From Catenulispora sp. EB89 (lineage in GTDB: Bacteria > Actinomycetota > Actinomycetes > Streptomycetales > Catenulisporaceae), in assembly GCF_041261445.1 (NCBI RefSeq), contig NZ_JBGCCU010000017.1:124001-188000 (forward strand): a stretch of DNA of 64,000 nt, given 5' to 3'. This document shows positions 1 through 7,283 of the stretch, piece by piece (position 1 is the first letter of the stretch; each line of letters starts with the position of its first letter). The position numbers were made by a program, and so were the translations under genes. Under the pieces are notes generated by a model, which searched no databases, had not been told where the DNA came from, and worked only from the letters and a program-made list of their open reading frames with translations.

Positions 1-2
1 AG

Positions 3-743
3 CGCGCGGGCCGCTTCCTCGTGCAGGGCGTCCGCCCCCTCACCCTGGCCGCCGAACAGGGCTGGCGCATCGAGGAGCTGCTGGTCGACGACGACCGCCG
101 GCTGTCCCGCTGGGCCGAGGAGTTCATCGCGGCCACCGACGCCACCGCCGACGCCGAGGTGATCGCGCTCCCCGCCGACATGCTCGCCGAACTCGGCGAG
201 AAGGACCAGGAGGCGGCCCCGGAACTGCTGGCCGTGGTGGCCATGCCCCCGGACGACCTGACCCGCGTCCCGATCACCGCCGACTTCCTCGGCGTCGCCT
301 TCGACCGCCCCACCCAGCCCGGCAACCTCGGCACCCTGATCCGCTCCGCGGACGCCTTCGGCGCCGGCGGCGTCATCGTCACCGGCCACGCCGCCGACGT
401 CTACGACCCGCGCACCGTGCGCGCCAGCACCGGCTCCCTGTTCGGCCTGCCGACGGTGCGCGCGGAGTCGCACCGCGACGTGCTGGACTGGCTGCGCGGA
501 ACCGGCGTGACCGTCGTCGGCACCGACGAGGAAGGCGACACCGACATCGAGGACTACGACTTCTGCGCACCGACCCTGATCGTGGTCGGCAACGAGACCG
601 TCGGCATGAGCAGCGGCTGGCGCGAGGCGTGCGACCGCGTGCTGAGCATCCCCATGCGCGGAACGGCGAGTTCACTGAACGCGGCCAACGCCGCCACGGT
701 GGTTCTGTACGAAGCGGCGCGGCAGCGGCGGGCGGCGAAGTAG
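3..743 (+). CDS. TrmH/SpoU-family RNA 2'-O-methyltransferase, 5' end outside window
   Basis: This is a SPOUT-class methyltransferase expected to transfer methyl from SAM to a ribose 2'-OH in rRNA or tRNA. The reading frame is open from base 3 and reads RAGRFLVQGVRPL, which fits the usual family N-terminus (substrate-binding domain), so the true start lies upstream of the window; the GTG at 21 is internal. The C-terminal two thirds carry the three SPOUT motifs: NLGTLIRSADAFG, IVVGNETVGMS and IPMRGTASSLNAANAATVVLYE, the last forming the deep trefoil knot that binds SAM. The protein ends at TAG 741-743. The family is certain; which RNA is modified cannot be told from sequence. Confidence 0.9.
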   Translation, partial: RAGRFLVQGVRPLTLAAEQGWRIEELLVDDDRRLSRWAEEFIAATDATADAEVIALPADMLAELGEKDQEAAPELLAVVAMPPDDLTRVPITADFLGVAFDRPTQPGNLGTLIRSADAFGAGGVIVTGHAADVYDPRTVRASTGSLFGLPTVRAESHRDVLDWLRGTGVTVVGTDEEGDTDIEDYDFCAPTLIVVGNETVGMSSGWREACDRVLSIPMRGTASSLNAANAATVVLYEAARQRRAAK

Positions 744-827
744 TTACGCCGATCGCGTCGTCGAAGGCTTCGAGCTCGGAGGCCGCGACGTTCCCATCGC
801 GCGCGATCGTCGAGGCGGACTACTCGT

Positions 828-1292
828 TCAGGACCGAGTAGAAGATCGGCTGGTGGGGAAGCCGCGGCGGATTTCGGCAAGCAGCGCGGCGACGTACCGG
901 TCCTCAACCTCCTCGACGTGCCCGATGCCCTCGACATCCTCCACGAAGCCCGCCTCGGAAACGTAGGCCACGACCGCATCCCCGCCGCTGAGCAACCGCA
1001 ACACCGCGATGTTCGGGTGCGGGATGTCGGTGCACGCCTCAGCCGGTTCGACCATGGCGATGGCCGCCGCGATCGCCTCGGCCGTCAGCGGATACGACCT
1101 GCTCCCGCTCCGATGCCCGACCACCATCGCCACCGCCACGCCCGGGAGGTAGCCGCCGCGCACGTTCGCGCGCACCACGGCGCCGTCCGGCGTGAGCAGG
1201 CCCCACGCCGCCGGCTGCTCCCAGCCGAGGCGTGCTTCCATCGCGGCACGCGCGGCGTCGACCGCCTCGATCGTCTCCCAGCGTTCGGTCAC
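828..1292 (-). CDS. hypothetical protein, 154 aa
   Basis: I do not recognise the family. The GTG-started frame has actinobacterial composition and no signal peptide or membrane segment. The middle reads like a small alpha/beta fold (GVAVAMVVGHRSGSRSYPLT, then AIAAAIAMVEPAEACTDIPHPN). It lies 36 nt downstream of the amidohydrolase gene on the same strand and is probably the last gene of that operon. A longer frame on the opposite strand covers the region, but it also covers the better supported amidohydrolase and mutarotase genes, so it is taken as a shadow. Real-gene status is likely; function is unknown. Confidence 0.6.
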   Translation of the reverse strand: MTERWETIEAVDAARAAMEARLGWEQPAAWGLLTPDGAVVRANVRGGYLPGVAVAMVVGHRSGSRSYPLTAEAIAAAIAMVEPAEACTDIPHPNIAVLRLLSGGDAVVAYVSEAGFVEDVEGIGHVEEVEDRYVAALLAEIRRGFPTSRSSTRS

Positions 1293-1328
1293 GCGGCCAG
1301 GCTACCGGCGCGGGGCGTCCAGACCGTT

Positions 1329-2168
1329 CTAGCCCAGCCCGTAGACCCTGGTGGCGGTGCCGCCGAACACCGCCTCCCGCTCCGCCTCCGACAGCTCCGA
1401 GGTCAGCTGCATCGTCGTTTCCACAACCTGTGGGTAACCGGCGCCCAGCGTGCTCACCGGCCAGTCGCTGCCGAACATCACGCGGTCCGGCCCGAAGGCC
1501 TCCAGCACCAGGTCCGAGTACGGCCGCAGGTCCGCGATCGTCCAGCGCTCCACGTCGGCCTCGGTGACCATGCCGGACAGCTTGCACGTCACGTTCGGCA
1601 GCTCTGCCAGGGCCCTGATGTCCGAGGCCCACGGCTCCCGCTCGCCGGCGGCGATCCGCGGCTTGCCCAGGTGGTCCAGGACGAACCGCAGGTCCGGCAC
1701 GGCCTGCGCGACCGCGACGCAGTCCGGGAGCTGGTCCGCGCGCACGATGAGGTCGAAGGCCAGCCCGGCCGAGGCCAGCTGTCGCAGACCCCTGAGCGTG
1801 TCGGCCTCGGTCAGCCACCCGCCGTCCGGCAGCTCCTGCACCTGGTGCCGGATGCCGACCAGCCGGCGGCCGCCGGTCCCGGACAGCAGCTCGCTGAGCC
1901 GCTCGCCGAAGTTCGGCACGGTGACGTCGGTCCAGCCCACCACCCCGGCGACGAGATCCGACGTCTCGGCGAGCGCCAGCATCTCCGGCGTCTCGTCGAC
2001 CGCGTGGATGGTCTGCACCAGGACGGTCGCCGAGACCCCGGCGGCCGCGGCCAGCGGCTCCAGGTCGGACAGCAGGAAGCTGCGGCGCAGCGCGGGCAGG
2101 TCCGCGGTCCACGCCTGGTCCCGGACGGTCAGATCCCACAGGTGGTGGTGCGCGTCGACGATCCGCAT
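1329..2168 (-). CDS. amidohydrolase-2 family (COG3618, sugar lactonase-like)
   Basis: This 279-residue TIM-barrel metal hydrolase starts with the family metal motif DAHHHLWDL at residues 5-13 and has the late metal/catalytic motif FGSDWP near residue 233. Internal strands read VLDHLGKP and TCKLSGM. COG3618 includes L-fuconolactonase and related lactone hydrolases that open sugar lactones in the cytosol. It follows the mutarotase-like gene by 6 nt on the same strand, which supports a role in L-fucose or L-rhamnose type sugar breakdown. No dehydrogenase or transporter of the pathway is beside it, so the substrate is inferred only. Confidence 0.85.
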   Translation of the reverse strand: MRIVDAHHHLWDLTVRDQAWTADLPALRRSFLLSDLEPLAAAAGVSATVLVQTIHAVDETPEMLALAETSDLVAGVVGWTDVTVPNFGERLSELLSGTGGRRLVGIRHQVQELPDGGWLTEADTLRGLRQLASAGLAFDLIVRADQLPDCVAVAQAVPDLRFVLDHLGKPRIAAGEREPWASDIRALAELPNVTCKLSGMVTEADVERWTIADLRPYSDLVLEAFGPDRVMFGSDWPVSTLGAGYPQVVETTMQLTSELSEAEREAVFGGTATRVYGLG

Positions 2169-2174
2169 GCTGAG

Positions 2175-2537
2175 TCAGGCCTCCGAGGGTTCGGGCCGGT
2201 CCGGCCGGTCCGCCGGGTCCGGCAGTTCGAAGATCACCGGCAGCGGTTCGTCCCCGCCGGCCAGCGAGAAGTCCCGGAACACCCCGACGCGCGCCTGCCA
2301 CGCGTGATCCTCGGCCTTGTCCGCCATGAAGGCCTGAAGCCCTTCCCAGTCCTCGCATTCGACGAGGTGGAACAGGTCCACGCCGTTGCGCCAGATCGTC
2401 CACGAGCTGCAGCCGCCGGCCCGCAGCAGCTCCGGGATCTCCGGCGGGATGTCGTCGTGGGCTTGTTCGTACCCTGTGACGCCCTCGGGCTTCAGCCGGG
2501 TGTGGATGGCGACCCGCACCTGGACCCCCTCATTCAT
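2175..2537 (-). CDS. L-rhamnose mutarotase-family protein
   Basis: This 120-residue protein matches the RhaM-like fold (ferredoxin-like dimer): RVAIHTRLKPEGVTGYEQAH at the start, CSSWTIWRNGVDLFHLVE in the middle and HAWQARVGVFRDFS near the end. The family interconverts alpha and beta anomers of L-rhamnose or L-fucose. It is first in a three-gene minus-strand operon with the lactonase-like amidohydrolase. The start at 2537 lies within a short direct repeat (ttcatcgagattc at 2533-2545 and 2549-2561), so a slightly different start is possible. Confidence 0.82.
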   Translation of the reverse strand: MNEGVQVRVAIHTRLKPEGVTGYEQAHDDIPPEIPELLRAGGCSSWTIWRNGVDLFHLVECEDWEGLQAFMADKAEDHAWQARVGVFRDFSLAGGDEPLPVIFELPDPADRPDRPEPSEA

Positions 2538-2561
2538 CGAGATTCGTCTTCATCGAGATTC
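2533..2561. repeat. short direct repeat at mutarotase start
   Basis: The 13-mer ttcatcgagattc occurs at 2533-2545 and again at 2549-2561, a 16-bp period. It overlaps the start region of the mutarotase gene and part of the 92-bp gap between this minus-strand operon and the FUSC gene. It could be an operator pair or a replication slip; nothing in the sequence decides. Confidence 0.5.
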
Positions 2562-2629
2562 ATCGGATCTTTCCCGGAACGGCCGCCGAGTCTAGTGCCT
2601 GTTTGCGCCCGGGGAAACGAACACGTCCA

Positions 2630-3709
2630 ATGGCTCAGGTGAAGGACCCGACCGCCGTCAAGGACCACGCCGCGCGCCTCGTCCGCTTCCAGCGCATCGA
2701 GGTGGACGCCACGCGCCTGGCCCTGTCCGGCGTCGCGCTGGCGCTGCCGGTGACTGTCGGCGCGGCCACCGGCCACCTCGCCGACGGCCTGACCGCGGTC
2801 ATGGGCGCGCTGTTGGTCAGCGCCGCCGGACACGAGGGCGGCTGGCGGGCCCGGTGCGTCGACCTCGGCGCCACGGCGGCGGTCGGCGCGCTGGTGGTCT
2901 GGCTCGGCGCACTGGTCGGCCGGCACGGGAGCCTGGCCAGCGTCTGGATCGTGGCGGTGGCCGTCGGCGCGGCGCTGGTCGGCGGCATCGGGACGCTCGA
3001 AGCGCGGATCGCCGCGAACGCGACCGTGTTCACCGTCATCGGCGCGCATCTGGGCACGGGCCCTGAGTCGCCCGGGCACATCCTGCTCTACGTCGCGCTG
3101 GGCATGGCGGCCGCCGCGGCCCTCACCCTCGGCACACACGCCCTCGGCCGTCTGCTCTCACCCCTTTGGCGCAGGGAGTTGGAGGGGCCGCCGGGGCCGG
3201 AGTGGCCGTTCAAACGCAGCGTGGAGAAGTGGCGGACGGGACTGCGGACGTGGCACGGCTGGCAGTACGCGGTCCGCCTGGGCACGGCGATGGCCGTGGC
3301 CGAAGTGGTCTCCCAGTTCCGGCCCGGCGCGCACACCTACTGGATCGCGCTGACCGTCTCGCTGGTCGTCCTGCGCGACGAGGCCGCGGCCCCGATGCGC
3401 GCCCTGGAGCGCGGGCTCGGCACGACGATCGGGGTGCTGGTCGGCGGCGGGCTCATCGGCGTACTGCCGACCTGGGGCATCGTGGCGCTGATCGGCGTCA
3501 TCGGGGCGGTGCGGCCGTATCTGAAGCTGGCCAACTACACCGCCTACGCGGCCGTGATGACCCCGCTGATCACGATGCTGAACGAGCTCGGCCACGACAT
3601 CTCCTGGGCCGTGCTGCGGGAACGCGTGCTGGACACGCTGATCGGCTGCGCGATCGGGCTCTGCGTGGGCTACCTGCCGTGGCGGATGTGGTCAAGCAGA
3701 CAGCGCTGA
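2630..3709 (+). CDS. FUSC-family membrane protein
   Basis: This protein of about 359 residues has two hydrophobic blocks separated by a cytosolic loop (LWRRELEGPPGPEWPFKRS). The first block (residues 25-165) has four or five membrane helices. The second begins at YAVRLGTAMAVAEV and carries the FUSC-type segment MRALERGLGTTIGVLVGG. FUSC proteins relate to the AaeB/YccS-type aromatic acid exporters, so an efflux role is possible, but no partner gene is present. ATG 2630 was preferred to the upstream TTG 2603 because residues before it do not look conserved. The gene is divergent from the mutarotase operon. Confidence 0.8.
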   Translation: MAQVKDPTAVKDHAARLVRFQRIEVDATRLALSGVALALPVTVGAATGHLADGLTAVMGALLVSAAGHEGGWRARCVDLGATAAVGALVVWLGALVGRHGSLASVWIVAVAVGAALVGGIGTLEARIAANATVFTVIGAHLGTGPESPGHILLYVALGMAAAAALTLGTHALGRLLSPLWRRELEGPPGPEWPFKRSVEKWRTGLRTWHGWQYAVRLGTAMAVAEVVSQFRPGAHTYWIALTVSLVVLRDEAAAPMRALERGLGTTIGVLVGGGLIGVLPTWGIVALIGVIGAVRPYLKLANYTAYAAVMTPLITMLNELGHDISWAVLRERVLDTLIGCAIGLCVGYLPWRMWSSRQR

Positions 3710-3795
3710 AGGATAGGGGAACCTAACTCCGGGGAATACGATTTCCGCATATCCGGTTGAAGGGACTGTTGAACCTTCAACTACAGGAGGAACCA

Positions 3796-4956
3796 GTGAG
3801 CCAGATGCAGTTCGGCGTCTTCACCGTCGGAGACGTGACGCCCGACCCCACGACGGGCCGCGCGCCGACCGAGCACGAGCGCATCAAGGCCATGGCCGCC
3901 ATCGCGGAGCACGCCGAGCAGGCCGGCCTGGACGTGTTCGCCACCGGTGAGCACCACAACCCGCCGTTCGTCCCCTCCTCGCCGACCACGCTGCTCGGCT
4001 GGATCGCCGGGCGCACCTCCAAGCTGCTGCTGAGCACCGCGACCACGCTGATCACCACCAACGACCCGGTGAAGATCGCCGAGGACTACGCGATGCTCCA
4101 GCACCTCGCCGAGGGCCGCGTGGACCTGATCCTGGGCCGCGGCAACACCGGCCCGGTCTACCCGTGGTTCGGCAAGGACATCCGCGACGGCATCGACCTG
4201 GCGCTGGAGAACTACGCGCTGCTGCGGCAGCTGTGGAGCCAGGACGTCGTCGACTGGTCCGGCCGCTTCCGCACGCCGCTGCAGGGCTTCACCGCCACGC
4301 CCCGGCCGCTGGACGGCGTCGCGCCCTTCGTCTGGCACGGCTCCATCCGCTCCCCCGAGATCGCCGAGCAGGCCGCGTACTATGGGGACGGTTTCTTCCA
4401 CAACAACATCTTCTGGCCGAAGGAACACACGCAGCGCATGGTCGCGCTGTACCGTCGGCGCTTCGCACACTACGGGCACGGCACAGAGCAGCAGGCGATC
4501 GTCGGTTTGGGCGGCCAGGTGTTCATGCGCGAGAACTCGCAGGACGCGGTGCGCGAGTTCCGTCCGTACTTCGACAACGCCCCGGTGTACGGCCACGGTC
4601 CGTCGCTGGAGGAGTTCATGAGGGAGACCCCGCTCACCGTGGGCACGCCGGAGCAGGTGATCGAGCGCACGCTGTCCTTCCGCGACTACGTCGGCGACTA
4701 CCAGCGCCAGCTGTTCCTGCTGGACCACGCCGGCCTGCCGCTGAAGACGGTGCTGGAGCAGATCGACCTGCTGGGCGAGAAGGTGGTTCCGGTGCTGCGC
4801 AAGGAGTTCGCGATCGGCCGGCCGGCCGAGGTCCCGGACGCCCCGACCCACGCGGGTCTGGTGGCCCGGAGCGCCGGAGGCACCACGGGGACGGCCGAGA
4901 CGCGGGATGATGAGCGGTCGGCTTTGTTCGACACGAAGGAGGCCATCGCACCGTGA
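3796..4956 (+). CDS. luciferase-like FMN-dependent monooxygenase (CE1758-type)
   Basis: This 386-residue LLM-class flavin oxidoreductase is expected to use reduced FMN and O2. It starts with MQFGVFTVGDVTPDPTTGR and has the family stretches TGEHHNPPFVPSSP, LGRGNTGPVYPWFG and WHGSIRSPEIAEQAA of the bacterial-luciferase TIM barrel. The start is GTG 3796 with AGGAGG at 3785-3790 five bases upstream, so the longer frame is not used. It overlaps the next gene (an FMN reductase) by four bases (GTGA), a typical two-component flavin pair: the reductase supplies FMNH2. The organic substrate is unknown. Confidence 0.9.
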   Translation: MSQMQFGVFTVGDVTPDPTTGRAPTEHERIKAMAAIAEHAEQAGLDVFATGEHHNPPFVPSSPTTLLGWIAGRTSKLLLSTATTLITTNDPVKIAEDYAMLQHLAEGRVDLILGRGNTGPVYPWFGKDIRDGIDLALENYALLRQLWSQDVVDWSGRFRTPLQGFTATPRPLDGVAPFVWHGSIRSPEIAEQAAYYGDGFFHNNIFWPKEHTQRMVALYRRRFAHYGHGTEQQAIVGLGGQVFMRENSQDAVREFRPYFDNAPVYGHGPSLEEFMRETPLTVGTPEQVIERTLSFRDYVGDYQRQLFLLDHAGLPLKTVLEQIDLLGEKVVPVLRKEFAIGRPAEVPDAPTHAGLVARSAGGTTGTAETRDDERSALFDTKEAIAP

Positions 4957-6044
4957 GTGCTTACGAGGCGGCGAACAACGGGTTCGGCGACGAGGACTTC
5001 GCGCCCTCGGGCGGCAGCGCCTGGTTCGGCGGGACGCCGGGCGCGCTGCCGGCCGGGCCGCTGAACGGGCACGACTTCGGCGCGGTGCCGGGCAGCTTCG
5101 GGCCGCGGCCGCCGATGGTGCCGGCCTACGGCCCGGCGCACGGCGAGGGCTTCGCGGCTCCGAGCTTCGCAGAACCCGGATACGCCAACGGCAGCGGGTT
5201 CACCGACACCGACGGCACGAACGGCACCAACGGCGTCGCCTACGCCGACCCCGGTTTCGGCGACGCTCAGGCCTTCTCCGACGCCCCCTCCTACGCCCCC
5301 GCCGCCCGCCACAGCTTCTCCGCTCCGCCGGCCACCCGCCCCGCGGACCCCACCAGCAGCAGCGCCCTGCTCCCGGCGCTGGCCCACCCGGGCCCGCCGC
5401 GGCCCGCCCCGGCCGGCGACGTGCTGCGCCTGGTCGCCGTCACCGCCGGCCTGGGCCAGCCCTCGACCGCGCGCATCCTGGCCGACCGGCTCGCCGACGC
5501 GGCCCGCGCGCGGCTCGGCGAGCGCGGGCGCCAGGTGCTCGTCGAGGTCCTGGAGCTGCGCGACCTCGCGCTGGACATCGCCGGCGCGATGGTGGCCGGC
5601 TTCCCGGGCGCGAAGCTGCGCGCCGCGCTGGACGCCGTGGAGGGCGCAGACGGCCTGATCGCCGTCAGCCCGATCTACACCGCCAGCTACAGCGGCCTGT
5701 TCAAGTCGTTCTTCGACGTCCTGGACAAGGACGCGCTCACCGGCAAGCCGACCCTGATAGCCGCGACCGGCGGCACCGCGCGGCACTCGCTGGCGCTGGA
5801 CCACGCGTTGCGCCCGATGTTCGCCTACCTGCGCGCGTTCATCGTCCCGACCGCGGTCTTCGCCGCCTCCGAGGACTGGGCCTCGGCCGGGGAGGGCGCG
5901 CTGTTCGAGCGCATCGAGCGCTCGGGGAGCGAACTGGCCGACCTGATGGCCGGCGCCCCGGCGGCCGCCCGGCGGCGCCGTGACGAGTTCGAGGACGTCG
6001 TGCCCTTCGAGCAGCGGATGGCCGCGCTCAGGTCCGGGCTCTGA
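4953..6044 (+). CDS. NADPH-dependent FMN reductase with long N-terminal extension (CE1759-type)
   Basis: The flavodoxin-like reductase domain occupies about residues 150-340: LRLVAVTAGLGQPSTARILADRL at its start, AVEGADGLIAVSPIYTASYSGLFKSFFDVL for FMN binding, and PTLIAATGGTARHSLALDHALRPMFAYLRA. This part matches CE1759-type reductases that partner CE1758-type monooxygenases. The first ~145 residues are a low-complexity Gly/Pro/Ala/Ser extension (NGFGDEDFAPSGGSAWFGG and similar) absent from the basic family; it looks disordered and its purpose is unknown. Translation is coupled to the upstream gene by a GTGA overlap. The stop codon lies in the first unit of a 12-bp tandem repeat. Confidence 0.87.
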   Translation: MSAYEAANNGFGDEDFAPSGGSAWFGGTPGALPAGPLNGHDFGAVPGSFGPRPPMVPAYGPAHGEGFAAPSFAEPGYANGSGFTDTDGTNGTNGVAYADPGFGDAQAFSDAPSYAPAARHSFSAPPATRPADPTSSSALLPALAHPGPPRPAPAGDVLRLVAVTAGLGQPSTARILADRLADAARARLGERGRQVLVEVLELRDLALDIAGAMVAGFPGAKLRAALDAVEGADGLIAVSPIYTASYSGLFKSFFDVLDKDALTGKPTLIAATGGTARHSLALDHALRPMFAYLRAFIVPTAVFAASEDWASAGEGALFERIERSGSELADLMAGAPAAARRRRDEFEDVVPFEQRMAALRSGL

Positions 6045-6122
6045 GTCGAGCTCTGAGTCGAGCTCTGAGTCGGGCCCTGAGTCGGGCCCTGAGTCGGGCC
6101 CTGAGTCGGGCCCTGAGTCGGT
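6039..6122 (+). repeat. 12-bp tandem repeat, seven units
   Basis: Seven consecutive 12-bp units run from 6039 to 6122. The first two read ctctgagtcgag, then the array shifts to ccctgagtcggg with a hybrid unit between. The stop codon of the FMN reductase (6042-6044) sits inside unit one, so the array fills most of the gap to the convergent FabH-like gene ending at 6154. The pattern suggests slippage expansion after the coding region. Confidence 0.9.
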
Positions 6123-6153
6123 CCGGCGGGATCGGCGAGGTACGGCAGAAAGC

Positions 6154-7182
6154 TCACAGCCGGGCCTTCCCGTGCAGCTCCGGCCAGGTGAGCACCGCCG
6201 ACCCCCAGGCCAGCCCGGCCCCGATCGAGGTCATCAGCACCCGGTCCCCGGCGGCCAGCAGGCCGGTGTCGTGCGCGTCGGCCAGCGCCAGCGGGATCGA
6301 CGCCGCGACCGTGTTCCCCACGTCCTCGATGTTCGCCACCACGCGCTCCGCGTCAATCCCCAGCTTCCCCGCCACGCCGTGGATGATGCGGATGTTCGCC
6401 TGGTGCGGGACGAACCGCCGCACCGACCCCACGTCCCACCCCGCCTTGTCCAGCACCCGCTTCGAGGACGCCGTCATCTCGCGGACCGCGCGCTGGAAGA
6501 CCACCGGCCCGTCCATCACCAGATACGGCCGCTGATTCGCCAGCGGCATCCCCAACCGGTCCCGGGCCCCGCCGCCGGGCACCTCCACCGCGGCCACCGC
6601 CGAACCGTCGCTGCCCAGGTCGAAGGCCCGCACCGCACCCGGCTCGTCCGGCGAGCCGGCCCGCAGCACCAGGGCCCCGGCACCGTCACCGAAGATCGAG
6701 GCGGTGAGCCGGTCCCCGGGATCGACCAGGGTGGTGAACACGTCCGCGCCGATCACCAGCACCCGGTCCGCCATGTGCCCCCGGATCAGCGCGTTCCCCG
6801 TGGCCAGGGCGTGCACGAACCCCGCGCACACCGCGTTGACGTCGAACGCCGCGATCCCCGTGTACCCCAGCCGCGAGGCCACCTCCGGCGCCGACGCCGG
6901 GCATAATCGGTCCGGGGTCGTGGTCGCCAGCAGCACCACGTCCAGCGCCCCGAACCCGCCCCCGGCCATCTCCAGGGCCCGGGCGCCGGCCTCGACGGCC
7001 AGGTCGACCGTGGAGATCCCGTCGGCGACGTGGCGCCGGGCGATGCCCAGCCGCTCCCGGATCCACTCGTCCGTGGTGTCCAGCCGTGAGCTCAGTTCGT
7101 TGTTGTCGACGGAGCGGGGCGGTACGCACCCGCCCACTCCCTGGACGACTGCCGCGCGTGTGTTCACACGCTCGATTGTCAC
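6154..7182 (-). CDS. 3-oxoacyl-ACP synthase III (FabH-like)
   Basis: This 342-residue thiolase-fold enzyme has the complete KASIII catalytic triad: Cys119 in VNAVCAGF, His260 in FVPHQANIRI and Asn290 in EDVGNTVAASIPLAL. The N-terminal DTTDEWIRERLGI motif and the GDGAGALVL strand are also typical. KASIII condenses an acyl-CoA primer with malonyl-ACP to start fatty acid or secondary-metabolite chain synthesis. No fabD, acpP or fabF is beside it, so it may be a stand-alone paralog rather than the housekeeping enzyme. It is divergent from the Rv1355c-type gene. Confidence 0.92.
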   Translation of the reverse strand: MTIERVNTRAAVVQGVGGCVPPRSVDNNELSSRLDTTDEWIRERLGIARRHVADGISTVDLAVEAGARALEMAGGGFGALDVVLLATTTPDRLCPASAPEVASRLGYTGIAAFDVNAVCAGFVHALATGNALIRGHMADRVLVIGADVFTTLVDPGDRLTASIFGDGAGALVLRAGSPDEPGAVRAFDLGSDGSAVAAVEVPGGGARDRLGMPLANQRPYLVMDGPVVFQRAVREMTASSKRVLDKAGWDVGSVRRFVPHQANIRIIHGVAGKLGIDAERVVANIEDVGNTVAASIPLALADAHDTGLLAAGDRVLMTSIGAGLAWGSAVLTWPELHGKARL

Positions 7183-7283
7183 GGGCCCGGACCGGACTCA
7201 CATAGGACTTTCGCGCACAATTCACCCGTAAGGTGCATCTCGGGCTTGTCTCCGCCAGGTTCGCCATCCCATCGTGGGCGATC

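Noticed and set aside
918-2642. 574-codon plus-strand frame
   Set aside because: His/Arg/Pro-rich shadow of the amidohydrolase and mutarotase genes, which have clear family motifs on the other strand.
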